Origin: Castellaniella sp034675905
GTDB taxonomy: Bacteria > Pseudomonadota > Gammaproteobacteria > Burkholderiales > Burkholderiaceae_B
Reading direction: 5' to 3'
DNA length: 64,000 bases
NCBI RefSeq assembly: GCF_034675905.1
Contig: NZ_JAUCCV010000002.1
Span: forward strand, 186,001 to 250,000
Shown here: piece after piece, positions 1 to 8,918 of the stretch
Layout of the letters: each line of letters begins with the position of its first letter
Numbering within the stretch: the stretch's first letter is position 1
Notes under the pieces: model-generated
What the model was told of the DNA's origin: nothing
Database searches by the model: none
What the model saw: the letters and a program-made list of their open reading frames with translations, nothing else
Program-made: the position numbers and the translations under genes

Positions 1-116
1 ACGTGAGACACGCGGCGCGGATGGCAGCCGCATCCGCCGCCGGCGCCGGTCCACGGGCAGGGCGACCGGGCTTGTCGCGAACGAGGGCTGAGCAACGGTG
101 CTATGCAGAAAAGGAT

Positions 117-159
117 TCATGACCGGACTCCTGGAAAGAGGAAGGAAGTCCGGTCATGA
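117..159. repeat. 13-bp inverted repeat, possible hldD terminator
   Basis: Perfect 13-bp arms (117-129 and 147-159) read TCATGACCGGACT and its complement, separated by a 17-base loop. It lies about 80 bases beyond the hldD stop. On the minus strand the stem is followed by AATCCTTTTC, a weak T-rich tail, so it may end the hldD operon transcript. The long loop and poor tail make this uncertain, and a protein-binding dyad is the alternative. No gene is evident between base 1 and the hldD stop. Confidence 0.4.
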
Positions 160-236
160 TGCCGCAGGCATGGGCGCCGCAGCGGCAGGCTTGATGGGAT
201 TTGTCATACCCCAAATCCGGGGCGCCGCCCAGGCGG

Positions 237-1238
237 TCAGGCGCGCAACTGTCCGCCGTCCAGCAGCCGCCGCACGTAGTCACTGACCCCTGTCTGCACA
301 TCGCTGAAGGGATGCGCATAGCCTGCCGCCCGCAACTGAGTGAGGTCCGCCTGGGTATGGCTCTGGTAACGGCCTTTCAGATCGTCCGGAAACGCGATGT
401 ACCGCAGCTGCCCGCCGCCTGCCAGTTCTTCCAAGGGCAAGGCCAGTTGGCCCTGATGCACCCTCAGACTGTTGACGACGGTCTGCGCCACATCATTGAA
501 CGGCTGGGCGCGCCCCGTCCCGCAATTGAAGATGCCGGAAACATGCGGGTGATCCAGGAAATGCAGATTGACCCTGACGACATCGTCGATATAGACGAAG
601 TCCCGCTGCTGCCCGCCATCCGGATAGCCATCCCAGCCGCCGAACAAGCGCACATGCCCCTGCTCGACGTATTGGTTCATATTGTGGAAAGCCACCGAGG
701 CCATGCGGCCCTTGTGCTGCTCACGCGGGCCGTAGACATTGAAATACCGCAACCCTACGACCTGGGCCGTCAGCCTATCCATACGGCGGCGCAGCACCTG
801 ATCGAAGAGCAGCTTGGAATAGCCATAGACGTTCAGCGGGGATTCGTGCGCGGGATCTTCGACATACTGCGGACCGGCGCCATACACAGCGGCCGAAGAG
901 GCATACAGAAACGGGACCTCACGCGCCTGGCAGTACTCGAATAGTTCCAGCGTCACGCGGAAATTATTATCCATCATGAACTGGCCGTCGCGTTCGGTCG
1001 TATCCGAGCAGGCCCCCTGATGAAACACGGCTTCCGGGCGAGGCAATTCGCCTGCCAGCACCCGACGGCGGAATTCATCCTTGTGCAGGTAGTCGGCAAT
1101 CTTCAGATCGACCAGATTGCGGAATTTGTCGCCATCCGTCAGATCATCCACGGCCAGGATGTCATCCACCCCGCGGGCGTTCAGGCCACGCACCAGATTG
1201 CTGCCGATGAAGCCGGCGGCGCCAGTTACCACGATCAT
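237..1238 (-). CDS. hldD: ADP-L-glycero-D-manno-heptose 6-epimerase
   Basis: Converts ADP-D-glycero- to ADP-L-glycero-D-manno-heptose, the last cytosolic step in making the heptose donor for LPS inner core. The 333-aa product is normal length for HldD (RfaD). The NAD(P)-binding Rossmann motif GAAGFIGSN is at residues 6-14, and the short-chain dehydrogenase YxxxK pair is visible in YGYSKLLFD in the middle of the protein. The ATG start overlaps the hldA stop by four bases (ATGA), so the two genes are translationally coupled. It is the last gene of the leftward lapA-lapB-hldA-hldD unit. Confidence 0.96.
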   Translation of the reverse strand: MIVVTGAAGFIGSNLVRGLNARGVDDILAVDDLTDGDKFRNLVDLKIADYLHKDEFRRRVLAGELPRPEAVFHQGACSDTTERDGQFMMDNNFRVTLELFEYCQAREVPFLYASSAAVYGAGPQYVEDPAHESPLNVYGYSKLLFDQVLRRRMDRLTAQVVGLRYFNVYGPREQHKGRMASVAFHNMNQYVEQGHVRLFGGWDGYPDGGQQRDFVYIDDVVRVNLHFLDHPHVSGIFNCGTGRAQPFNDVAQTVVNSLRVHQGQLALPLEELAGGGQLRYIAFPDDLKGRYQSHTQADLTQLRAAGYAHPFSDVQTGVSDYVRRLLDGGQLRA

Positions 1239-2170
1239 GATGACAACTCCTCTGCGGTCACGATGGACGTGCCCAATTTACCCACGACGATGCCCCCTGC
1301 CCGATTGGACCAGGCCATGGCATCGAACCAATCCAGCCCGGCGGCGCGCATGACGGCCAGTGTGGCCAGCACGGTATCGCCCGCCCCGGACACATCGAAC
1401 ACCTCATGCGCCTGGGCATCCACGTGCTGACGCCCGGCCTCGGTATAGAGCGTCATGCCCTGTTCGGAACGCGTGATCAGCAAGGCTTCCAGGGCCAATT
1501 CCCGGCGCAGGGCCTGCGCCCGCCGGGTCAGGTCGTCTTCGGAATCCCAACGTCCGACGGCATCCTGCATCTCGCTGCGGTTGGGCGTGACCAGCGTCGC
1601 CCCCTGATAGCGCTGGTAGCGATGGCCCTTGGGGTCGACCAGCACCGGCACGCCGGCATCCAGGGCCACGCGGATCAGGGTCTCGACCCGGCTCAGGGCG
1701 CCCTTGGCGTAATCAGACAGCACCAGCAGGTCGTAATCCGCCAAGCTGGCTCGCAAGCCGGCTTCCAGGGCCTGCAGCGCCTGTGCGCCGGGCCCTTGTT
1801 CAAAATCCACCCGCAGCAGCTGCTGCTGGCGCCCCAGGACACGCATTTTCAAGGTGGTGTCCATGCCTTCGGCGTCTTCGACCAGGCAATCCCGGATACC
1901 GGCTTCCCGGATCAGTGTCTTGACCCGGGCGCCGGCCTCGTCGGGGCCAATAATGCCCAGCAGGCCCACCTGGGAACCCAAGGCGGCGATATTGCGGGCG
2001 ACGTTGGCGGCGCCACCTAGACGGTCTTCACGCCGGGCCACACGTACGACCGGCACCGGGGCCTCGGGCGAAATACGGTCGACCTCGCCGAACCAGTAGC
2101 GGTCCAGCATGATGTCGCCAGCCACCAGTATCCGGGCCGCGCGCGCGGCCGACAAGGGGAATGAGTTCAA
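1235..2170 (-). CDS. hldA: D-glycero-beta-D-manno-heptose-7-phosphate kinase
   Basis: Phosphorylates heptose 7-phosphate at C1 in ADP-heptose synthesis. It is a PfkB/ribokinase-family protein of about 311 aa with LGGAANVARNIAALG near the N-terminus and the GAGDTVLATLAV anion-hole and catalytic motif near the C-terminus. It carries only the kinase half of E. coli HldE, so the nucleotidyltransferase (HldC) must be encoded elsewhere. The start chosen is TTG at 2170: it follows a strong GGAGGAAA site at good spacing and its TTGA overlaps the lapB stop. The upstream ATG at 2260 would add 30 residues that lie antisense-free inside lapB in another frame and look unlike the family. Residue limits are approximate. 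Confidence 0.92.
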   Translation of the reverse strand: MNSFPLSAARAARILVAGDIMLDRYWFGEVDRISPEAPVPVVRVARREDRLGGAANVARNIAALGSQVGLLGIIGPDEAGARVKTLIREAGIRDCLVEDAEGMDTTLKMRVLGRQQQLLRVDFEQGPGAQALQALEAGLRASLADYDLLVLSDYAKGALSRVETLIRVALDAGVPVLVDPKGHRYQRYQGATLVTPNRSEMQDAVGRWDSEDDLTRRAQALRRELALEALLITRSEQGMTLYTEAGRQHVDAQAHEVFDVSGAGDTVLATLAVMRAAGLDWFDAMAWSNRAGGIVVGKLGTSIVTAEELSS

Positions 2171-3378
2171 CGAATTTCCTCCAGGCGGCGGGGCCGGTAG
2201 GTCTCCCAGGCATTGCAGCCTGGGCACTGCCAGTAATAGCGACGCGCTTCGAAGCCGCACTGACTGCAGGCATAGCGATCCAGCCGCTGGGTATGTTTAT
2301 GAATCAGACTGCGCAACAGGCCCAGGTCCGCGCCCGGCACCAGGTGATTATCCGCCGGGGTTTCGCCTTCCTGGGAGAGCTCGACCTCCAGCAGGCGGTC
2401 CAGGCCCAGCAGGGACGGGTGCGCCCGCAAGGCCTCGCGGGCGAAGGCCCAGGCCGGGTCGGCGCCGGCCTGGGTGCGCAAGGCGCGAAAAATCACATTG
2501 AACAGATCCAGCGTGGGCACACGGGCATACTGCGCCTGCAGCAGCGCCAGGCCCTCGTCGCCTCGGCCCAGGGTGACATAGCAGGCCAGCAAAGGCCCGG
2601 CCACCAACCCGGCATAGTCGGGGGCTGCGCCCAGCACATCCTGCAGATAGACGCGCTGGGATTCCAGATCGCCGCGCCGCGCCGACCACTGCGCCCGCAG
2701 CAAGCGCACCCGGGTTTCGGATGCAGGCGTCGTGCCGTTCTGCTTCACGGCGTGGTCAGCCGCATCCAGGGCCTGAGCGACCGCATCAAAATTGATGGGA
2801 TCGGCTTCCAGCAAAGCCTGCGCCTGCTCACAATGGTAATGGGCCAATTGCGGCACAGGCTCGTCCACGCGGCTGCGCAGCTGCTGCACGGCATCGATGG
2901 CCCGGGGCCAATCATGCTCGGATTCATAGATGCGGACCAGGGCGCGGATGGCCTCCTGGGCATGCCGGGTATGGATGATGGCCTGAAAGCCTTGTTCGGC
3001 ACGATCCAGCAGACCGGCCTTGAGGAAATCCTGGGCCAGTTCCAACTGGGCGTTTTCTCGATCCGGCAACGGCAGATCTTCCCGCGACAACAGGCTTTGG
3101 TGCACCCGAATGGCACGCTCGATTTCGCCACGGCGGCGAAACAGGCTGCCCAGGGCGAAGTGCAGTTCGGTGGTTTCAGGGTCGAGCTTGGCGACCTCGA
3201 TGAAGGCATCGATGGCGCGATCAGGCTCCTCGTTGAGCAGAAAATTCAAGCCCTTGAAATAAGAGTCAGGCAAAGCGCGGGTTTCCGACAGCATCTGCCG
3301 GAAATCAAAGCGCGCCGCCAGCCACCCCAGTCCGAACAGGACCGGAACGATGATCAGCCACCAGGGTTCAAAATCCAC
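2167..3378 (-). CDS. lapB: LPS assembly regulator LapB (YciM), TPR and rubredoxin-like
   Basis: Inner-membrane adaptor that, in E. coli, targets LpxC to FtsH and so balances LPS against phospholipid. The 403-aa product has an N-terminal membrane anchor (about residues 5-20), a long tetratricopeptide region, and a C-terminal zinc-ribbon with paired CSQC and CPGC motifs, the same order as in E. coli LapB. The start is GTG at 3378, ten bases after the lapA stop, preceded by GGGGACATC. Its position between lapA and two ADP-heptose genes fits a role in LPS homeostasis. Confidence 0.95.
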   Translation of the reverse strand: MDFEPWWLIIVPVLFGLGWLAARFDFRQMLSETRALPDSYFKGLNFLLNEEPDRAIDAFIEVAKLDPETTELHFALGSLFRRRGEIERAIRVHQSLLSREDLPLPDRENAQLELAQDFLKAGLLDRAEQGFQAIIHTRHAQEAIRALVRIYESEHDWPRAIDAVQQLRSRVDEPVPQLAHYHCEQAQALLEADPINFDAVAQALDAADHAVKQNGTTPASETRVRLLRAQWSARRGDLESQRVYLQDVLGAAPDYAGLVAGPLLACYVTLGRGDEGLALLQAQYARVPTLDLFNVIFRALRTQAGADPAWAFAREALRAHPSLLGLDRLLEVELSQEGETPADNHLVPGADLGLLRSLIHKHTQRLDRYACSQCGFEARRYYWQCPGCNAWETYRPRRLEEIR

Positions 3379-3388
3379 GATGTCCCCA

Positions 3389-3715
3389 TCAGAGCGGCGC
3401 CAGCGGCGCCACGGTTTCCGGGATCAGCGGTCCTGATCCGGCGGCCTGCGGATGCGCCAAGGCATCCTGCGCCCGCGACAGTTCGCGCCGCAGGCGATTG
3501 ATTTCGCGGCGCCGGCGCAAGACGGCGGAAAAAGCCACCAGCAGGCCAAAGGCGACCCCCAGGACAAAAGCGACCAGCATCACGACAATCAGGGGCACCT
3601 GGTGCAGCACCTGATCAGAGAAAAACCCGACATCCACCGGCGCGGTGTTCTTCAAGGCAAATAGCAGCACGATGATGAAAATGATCAAGCGCAGCAACCA
3701 GACCAGATAGCGCAT
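3389..3715 (-). CDS. lapA: LapA-domain membrane protein
   Basis: Small inner-membrane partner of LapB. The 108-aa form starts at ATG 3715, seven bases after AAGGAG. The longer open frame to 3796 runs back through a transcription terminator and is not credible. Two hydrophobic segments (about residues 3-20 and 38-62) flank a short periplasmic turn, followed by a basic coiled tail (RRRREINRLRRELSRAQ), matching the LapA (DUF1049) layout. It is the first gene of the leftward lapA-lapB-hldA-hldD operon. Confidence 0.9.
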   Translation of the reverse strand: MRYLVWLLRLIIFIIVLLFALKNTAPVDVGFFSDQVLHQVPLIVVMLVAFVLGVAFGLLVAFSAVLRRRREINRLRRELSRAQDALAHPQAAGSGPLIPETVAPLAPL

Positions 3716-3737
3716 ATGCCAAGCTCCTTGAAAGGGA

Positions 3738-3754
3738 ATGCCGCCATTATAGAT
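3738..3754 (-). promoter_or_regulatory. Candidate -10 region for lapA operon
   Basis: Between the ihfB terminator and lapA, the minus strand carries a perfect TATAAT in the context ATCTATAATGG, about 30 bases upstream of the lapA ATG. The -35 position falls in the terminator stem and has no good match. The assignment rests on the -10 box and on the need for transcription to restart after the terminator. Confidence 0.4.
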
Positions 3755-3761
3755 AACAGCA

Positions 3762-3788
3762 ACAAAAAAGCGGCCCGAAGGCCGCTTT
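3762..3788 (-). terminator. Rho-independent terminator after ihfB
   Basis: On the minus strand a 9-bp stem AAAGCGGCC / GGCCGCTTT with a four-base loop is followed directly by six Ts. It begins about 20 bases past the ihfB stop and separates the ribosomal/aromatic gene train from lapA-lapB-hldA-hldD. Confidence 0.9.
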
Positions 3789-3808
3789 GAATTCATCCGG
3801 TGACGGAA

Positions 3809-4168
3809 TCATTCATTGATGTAATGCATCTGATACAAGTCGGCCGCAGTGGCGGGCTCTTCAGGACTGCCGGTATCGGGGCCCTGATCCACGCGTTCGC
3901 GCAATTCCTTGCCGGGCTTGAAGTGCGGCACCAGCTTTGCTGGCACCAGCACTTTTTCGCCCGATTTCGGGTTGCGCCCGACACGCGGCTGGCGCTGCGA
4001 CAGCGAAAAGCTGCCGAAGCCGCGAATTTCGATGCGCTGACCCTGGGCCAGCGCATCGGCCATCGCGTCCAGAACCGTCTTGACCGCCAAGTCCATGTCG
4101 CGGACCGCTAACTGAGGATAGCGACCCGCCAACACGGCAATGAGCTCGGACTTGGTCAGGCCAGGCAT
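3809..4168 (-). CDS. ihfB: Integration host factor beta subunit
   Basis: HU/IHF-family DNA-bending protein that pairs with IhfA. The 119-aa sequence has the family signature around GFGSFSLSQRQPRVGRNPKSG, split here as GFGSFSL then RVGRNPKSGE, including the proline tip that intercalates DNA. It is longer than E. coli IhfB (94 aa) because of an acidic/polar C-terminal tail of about 25 residues, as is common in Burkholderiales. The ATG overlaps the last base of the rpsA stop, matching the usual rpsA-ihfB pairing. Confidence 0.95.
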   Translation of the reverse strand: MPGLTKSELIAVLAGRYPQLAVRDMDLAVKTVLDAMADALAQGQRIEIRGFGSFSLSQRQPRVGRNPKSGEKVLVPAKLVPHFKPGKELRERVDQGPDTGSPEEPATAADLYQMHYINE

Positions 4169-5880
4169 CAGTTATCGCGCTGTTGGTCGAGCTTTGCCTT
4201 CAGCAGGGCGCCCAGGTTGGTGGTGCCCGACGAAGCGCTGGCTTCGGTCATGCGCTGGATGGTGTCGGCGGTTTCCGCATTGTCACGGGCCTTGATCGAC
4301 AACTGGATCGAACGCGCCTTGCGGTCGACGTTGATGATCATGGTTTCGATCTGATCACCCGCATTCAACACCGTGGTGGCGTCTTCGACGCGGCCCGCGG
4401 AGATTTCAGAAGCGCGCAGGTAGCCATCGACGTCCACGGACAAGGTCACGACAGCACCCTTGGGTTCGACGGACTTGATCGTGCCGGTCAGCACGGCGCC
4501 CTTGTCGTAGGTGGCCACGAAGTTGTTGAACGGATCGCCTTCGAGCTGCTTGACGCCCAGAGAGATGCGTTCCTTGTCGGTATCGATGCCCAGCACCACG
4601 GCGTCGAGCTCGTCGCCCTTCTTGAAGTTGCGCACGGCTTCTTCGCCGGTTTCCGTCCAGGAGATGTCGGACAGATGCACCAGACCATCGATACCGCCCG
4701 GCAGACCAACGAACACGCCGAAGTCGGTGATGGACTTGATGGCGCCGTGAACCTTGTCGCCACGCTTGAAGTTGGACGCGAAGTCTTCCCAAGGATTCGG
4801 GCGGCACTGTTTCATGCCCAGCGAGATGCGGCGACGGTCTTCGTCGATTTCCAGAACCATGACTTCGACTTCTTCGCCCAGGGTCACGACCTTGCGCGGA
4901 TCGACGTTCTTGTTGGTCCAGTCCATTTCGGAGACGTGCACCAGGCCTTCGATACCGGCTTCGACTTCAACAAACGAACCGTAGTCGGTCAGGTTGGTGA
5001 CCTTGCCGAACAGGCGGGTGCCTTGCGGGTAGCGGCGGCCCAGGCCGATCCAGGGATCTTCGCCCAGTTGCTTGACGCCCAGCGAGACGCGCTGTTTTTC
5101 CTGGTCGAACTTGAGGACCTTGGCTTCGATTTCCTGGCCGACGGACAGGACTTCGGAGGGGTGGCGGACACGGCGCCAGGCCATGTCGGTGATGTGCAAC
5201 AGGCCGTCGATACCGCCCAGATCCACGAACGCGCCGTAGTCGGTGATGTTCTTGACGATACCCTTGATGATGGCGCCTTCGTGCAGATTTTCGAGCAGCT
5301 TTTCGCGCTCTTCGCCCATGCTGGCTTCGAGCACGGCGCGGCGCGACAGCACCACGTTGTTGCGCTTGCGATCGAGCTTGATGACCTTGAATTCCAGGGT
5401 CTTGCCTTCATAAGGCGTGGTGTCCTTGACGGGACGCAGGTCGACCAGCGAGCCCGGCAGGAAGGCGCGGATGCCGTTGGTCATGACCGTCAGGCCGCCC
5501 TTGACCTTGCCGGTGATGGTGCCGTTGACCAGTTCGCCGGATTCCAGAGCCTGTTCGAGCTGCAGCCAGGCCGACAGGCGCTTGGCGCGGTCACGCGACA
5601 GGATGGTGTCGCCGTAGCCGTTTTCCAGGGAATCGATGGCCACGGAGACGAAATCGCCGTCCTGGACTTCGAGTTCGCCCTGATCATTCAGGAATTCTTC
5701 CAGGGGAATGTAGGCTTCGGATTTCAGGCCTGCATTGACCACGACGAAATTGTGGTCGACGCGCACGACTTCGGCCGAGATGACCTCGCCGGAGCGCATG
5801 TTCTGATCCTTGATGCTTGCGGCAAACAGATCGGCAAAGCTTTCACCGCCCAATGCGGCTTCAGTGGTAAGGGTGGACAT
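4168..5880 (-). CDS. rpsA: 30S ribosomal protein S1
   Basis: Binds mRNA on the 30S subunit and supports initiation on structured leaders. At 570 aa it has the standard size. Six S1 RNA-binding repeats can be traced, the clearest marked by the recurring G-x-V-x-x-x-x-x-Y/F-G-x-F/V pattern with ITDYGAFVDLGGIDGLLHIT, LTDYGSFVEV and ITDFGVFVGLPGG. The minus-strand leader before the ATG contains a small GCCCCTCGGGGC hairpin; S1 is autoregulated in E. coli, but whether this hairpin matters here is a guess. It is preceded by cmk, the conserved neighbour. Confidence 0.97.
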   Translation of the reverse strand: MSTLTTEAALGGESFADLFAASIKDQNMRSGEVISAEVVRVDHNFVVVNAGLKSEAYIPLEEFLNDQGELEVQDGDFVSVAIDSLENGYGDTILSRDRAKRLSAWLQLEQALESGELVNGTITGKVKGGLTVMTNGIRAFLPGSLVDLRPVKDTTPYEGKTLEFKVIKLDRKRNNVVLSRRAVLEASMGEEREKLLENLHEGAIIKGIVKNITDYGAFVDLGGIDGLLHITDMAWRRVRHPSEVLSVGQEIEAKVLKFDQEKQRVSLGVKQLGEDPWIGLGRRYPQGTRLFGKVTNLTDYGSFVEVEAGIEGLVHVSEMDWTNKNVDPRKVVTLGEEVEVMVLEIDEDRRRISLGMKQCRPNPWEDFASNFKRGDKVHGAIKSITDFGVFVGLPGGIDGLVHLSDISWTETGEEAVRNFKKGDELDAVVLGIDTDKERISLGVKQLEGDPFNNFVATYDKGAVLTGTIKSVEPKGAVVTLSVDVDGYLRASEISAGRVEDATTVLNAGDQIETMIINVDRKARSIQLSIKARDNAETADTIQRMTEASASSGTTNLGALLKAKLDQQRDN

Positions 5881-5989
5881 GAACGATTAATCCATACGCC
5901 CCGAGGGGCAATCATGACACGCCAGGGCGAACCCGGCGGAGTGAACAAAAATCCTGCATGACAGCTGCCGGAAATCCCGGCCATGCCCG

Positions 5990-6694
5990 TCAGGCAGGCC
6001 CATGCGCCGATCTGCGGTCAAGCCACAGATCCAGCACCTGATCGACAACCTGATCCACCCCGATATGGGACGAATCGATTGTCATGGCATCAGCAGCCGC
6101 GACAAGCGGTGCGTGCGCCCGATCCCGATCACGTGCATCACGTAAGCGAAGATCATTTAAAAGGTCGTCTAGGTTAGCAGAAATTCCCTTGTCCCTCAAC
6201 TGCTTATGTCGTCTTTCCGCCCGGACCACCACGTCCGCATCGAGAAAGATTTTCAAGGGTGCATCGGGGAACACGACCGTCCCCATATCGCGGCCATCGG
6301 CCACCAGGCCGGGCATCTGGCGGAAATCCTGCTGCCGGGCCAGCAATGCCGTGCGCACCGCCGGCCAGGCGGCGACCCGCGACGCCAGATTGCCGATAGC
6401 CTCCTGGCGGATGAGATGCGTCACATCCTGCCCGTCCAGACGGATCAGGCCGGCGCCGAACTGCACGTCCAGCTGACGGGCCAGGTGCGCCGCCTGCGAT
6501 TCATCGCTGCCGTCGCCCCCGGCCTGCCGCACGGCCAGCGCGGTCAGGCGGTACAAGGCCCCGCTGTCCAGCGCGTGCCAGCCCAGATGATCGGCCACAC
6601 GTTGGGCGATGGTGCCCTTGCCCGAGGCGGTCGGTCCATCGATCGTAATGACGGGAACAGCGGATGCATCCCGCTCGAAAGAAGCAGCATTCAT
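5990..6694 (-). CDS. cmk: Cytidylate kinase
   Basis: Phosphorylates CMP and dCMP. The N-terminal P-loop is ITIDGPTASGKGTIAQ (about residues 14-29) and the NMP-binding motif VADGRDMGTVVFPDAPLK is intact in the middle. The start chosen is ATG 6694 (234 aa, family size), nine bases after the aroA stop. The longer frame to 6865 runs inside aroA and adds a non-homologous, low-complexity N-terminus. Order aroA-cmk-rpsA is conserved in proteobacteria. Confidence 0.95.
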   Translation of the reverse strand: MNAASFERDASAVPVITIDGPTASGKGTIAQRVADHLGWHALDSGALYRLTALAVRQAGGDGSDESQAAHLARQLDVQFGAGLIRLDGQDVTHLIRQEAIGNLASRVAAWPAVRTALLARQQDFRQMPGLVADGRDMGTVVFPDAPLKIFLDADVVVRAERRHKQLRDKGISANLDDLLNDLRLRDARDRDRAHAPLVAAADAMTIDSSHIGVDQVVDQVLDLWLDRRSAHGPA

Positions 6695-6702
6695 GGCAAG
6701 CC

Positions 6703-8028
6703 TTACGCCTGTAGCAGACGTTGAAAATCCTGAAAATACGCTGGATACGTCTTGGCCACGCAATCCGGATCCAGAATCGTCACCGGCACAGGACCGAAGG
6801 CCGCCAGCGAAAAACACATCGCCATCCGGTGATCGTCGTAGGTGCCGATCTGCGCCGAGCGCCATTGATCCGCCGCCAGCGGGTAGACCGTCAGGCTATC
6901 GGCATCGGATTCGACGCGCGCGCCCAAGCGAGCCAGTTCAGCATGCATGGCGTCGATCCGGTCGGTTTCCTTGACCCGCCAGCTGGCGATATTACGCAGG
7001 TGGCATGGCCCATCGGCATACAGGGCCAGCACCGCCGCCGTCATGGCGGCATCGGGAATCAGATTGAAATCGCGGTCGAAGGCCCGCAACCGCCCGCCTT
7101 GCGCCACGACAGGCCCCTGGACGACGAGGGCGTCCGCTTCGCGATGCACCGTTGCACCCATGTCCTGAACGACATCGGCAAAGGCCAGGTCGCCCTGAAT
7201 GCTGTCCGCGCCCACCCCCTGCAGGCGGATCGGGCCGCCTGCAATGGCGCCCAACCCCAGAAAATAGGAGGCGGACGAGGCATCGCCTTCGACCGCATAG
7301 CGGCCGGGGCTGCGGTATCGCGCCTGCGCCGGAATGGTGAACCGTTCCCAGCCGTCGCGTTGCACCGCCACGCCGAAACGGGCCATCAGATTCAAGGTAA
7401 TCAGGATATAGGGCTTGGAAATCAGCGGCCCATCCAGTTCGATGATGACCGGCTGGCCGGTACGGCCTGCCGCAATCGGCGCCGCCATCAGCAAAGCGGT
7501 CAGAAACTGGCTGGAGACCGAGCCGCGCACCCGCACAGGCTGGTCGACGCGCAAGCGGCCCTGCGAGATCTTCAGCGGCGGATAGTTCTCCTGGGCTTCG
7601 TACGCCAGTGCGCAGCCCAGCCCCCGCAGCGCATCCACCAGATCGCCGATGGGCCGTTCATGCATGCGTGGCACGCCGGACAGGCGATAGTCGCCCCCCA
7701 TGACGGCCAAGGCGGCAGTCAGCGGCCGGAACGCCGTACCGGCATTGCCCAGGAACAGATCCGCCTGACGCTGTGGCCATGTCGAAGCCCCAACGACACG
7801 CGCCCCGCCCTGTCCATCGGTCTGCACATCAACCCCCAGCGCTTCCAGGGCTGACAGCATCACCCGCGTGTCGTCGGAATCCAGCAGACCGGTCAGCGTC
7901 GTCGCGCCTTCGGCCAGCGCCGCCAGCAGCAGCGCCCGATTGGAAATACTTTTGGACCCCGGCAGGGTCACCGTCCCTGCCGCCCGGACGGACGGTTGCA
8001 GAGACAGGAAGGGAGTGCGATCAGTCAT
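6703..8028 (-). CDS. aroA: 3-phosphoshikimate 1-carboxyvinyltransferase (EPSP synthase)
   Basis: Joins shikimate 3-phosphate and PEP in the shikimate pathway. The 441-aa protein has the two family signatures: LPGSKSISNRALLLAALAEG near residue 23 and GNAGTAFRPLTAALA near residue 93. The second has Phe where most enzymes have Met. The start overlaps the tyrA stop by four bases (ATGA). In many relatives tyrA and aroA are adjacent or fused; here they are separate overlapping genes. Confidence 0.96.
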   Translation of the reverse strand: MTDRTPFLSLQPSVRAAGTVTLPGSKSISNRALLLAALAEGATTLTGLLDSDDTRVMLSALEALGVDVQTDGQGGARVVGASTWPQRQADLFLGNAGTAFRPLTAALAVMGGDYRLSGVPRMHERPIGDLVDALRGLGCALAYEAQENYPPLKISQGRLRVDQPVRVRGSVSSQFLTALLMAAPIAAGRTGQPVIIELDGPLISKPYILITLNLMARFGVAVQRDGWERFTIPAQARYRSPGRYAVEGDASSASYFLGLGAIAGGPIRLQGVGADSIQGDLAFADVVQDMGATVHREADALVVQGPVVAQGGRLRAFDRDFNLIPDAAMTAAVLALYADGPCHLRNIASWRVKETDRIDAMHAELARLGARVESDADSLTVYPLAADQWRSAQIGTYDDHRMAMCFSLAAFGPVPVTILDPDCVAKTYPAYFQDFQRLLQA

Positions 8029-8918
8029 GGCGTCGGATTGCGCCCGCCCCAGAACCGACGGGCCAGGGCCGATTGTTCGAGCAGGGTTTCAAGGGTTTCA
8101 GGATGGGCATCGTCCTGCAAGGCCGCCCGCCAGAGGTCCAGCATCTGGACGAACGCATCAAGTTCTTGCAGGACGGCGGAACGATTGGAAAAAAAGATGT
8201 CGCGCCAGACCTCGGGAGACCCGGCGGCGATCCGGGTGAAATCCCGGAATCCGGTGCCGGCCAGACCCAGCCGGGTATCCGCATCATCCGCGCGGATCAC
8301 CTGGGCCATGAAGGCCGCTGCCAGCAGATGCGGCAGATGGCTGACGCAACCCAGCGCCCGGTCGTGCGCCGCCGGATCCATCAGCTGAACCCGGGCGCCG
8401 GTGGCTTCCCAGATGCGGATCAGGCGGTGCTGAACCGCGCCAGGGGTATCCTCGAATGGCGTCAAGACGACTTTGCGGCCGTGATACAGCAAGGGATCGG
8501 CGGCTTCGGGGCCGGTCATCTCGGACCCGGCGATCGGATGCCCTGGAATGAACTGCAGGCAGCGATCACCCAGCACATCCCGGGCCAAGCCGGCCACATC
8601 GGATTTGGTGCTGCCGGCATCCGTCACCAGGGTCTGCGCCCGCAAGTGCGGCGCCAGCGCCTGCAGGATGCCGGACATCGCGCCGACCGGCGTCGCCAGA
8701 AAAATCAGATCAGCCTGGGCGGCCGCCTGTGGCAGCGTGACGATCTCGTCGATCAGGCCGAGTTCGCGGGCCCGTTGCAAAGACGCAGCTTGGCGCCCTA
8801 CGCCCAGCACACGCCCCACCTGCCCCACCCGGCGCAAAGCCGCCGCAAACGAGCCGCCGATCAGACCGGCGCCGACCACCGCCAGCACTGGCACCAGAGG
8901 GTCGGGAACGCTGCTCAT
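8025..8918 (-). CDS. tyrA: Prephenate dehydrogenase
   Basis: NAD(P)-dependent oxidative decarboxylation of prephenate on the way to tyrosine. The 297-aa protein has a Rossmann GAGLIGGS motif near residue 16 and the catalytic/substrate motif GHPIAGSE near residue 125, followed by CVSHLPHLLA. No chorismate mutase domain is present, because that activity is fused to PheA downstream in this cluster. Overlaps of four bases at both ends show tight coupling with hisC and aroA. Confidence 0.94.
   Translation of the reverse strand: MSSVPDPLVPVLAVVGAGLIGGSFAAALRRVGQVGRVLGVGRQAASLQRARELGLIDEIVTLPQAAAQADLIFLATPVGAMSGILQALAPHLRAQTLVTDAGSTKSDVAGLARDVLGDRCLQFIPGHPIAGSEMTGPEAADPLLYHGRKVVLTPFEDTPGAVQHRLIRIWEATGARVQLMDPAAHDRALGCVSHLPHLLAAAFMAQVIRADDADTRLGLAGTGFRDFTRIAAGSPEVWRDIFFSNRSAVLQELDAFVQMLDLWRAALQDDAHPETLETLLEQSALARRFWGGRNPTP

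Noticed and set aside
4183..5961. 592-codon open frame opposite rpsA
   Set aside because: It is a mirror of high-GC rpsA codons, rich in H, D, V and G and with no domain; rpsA itself is certain.
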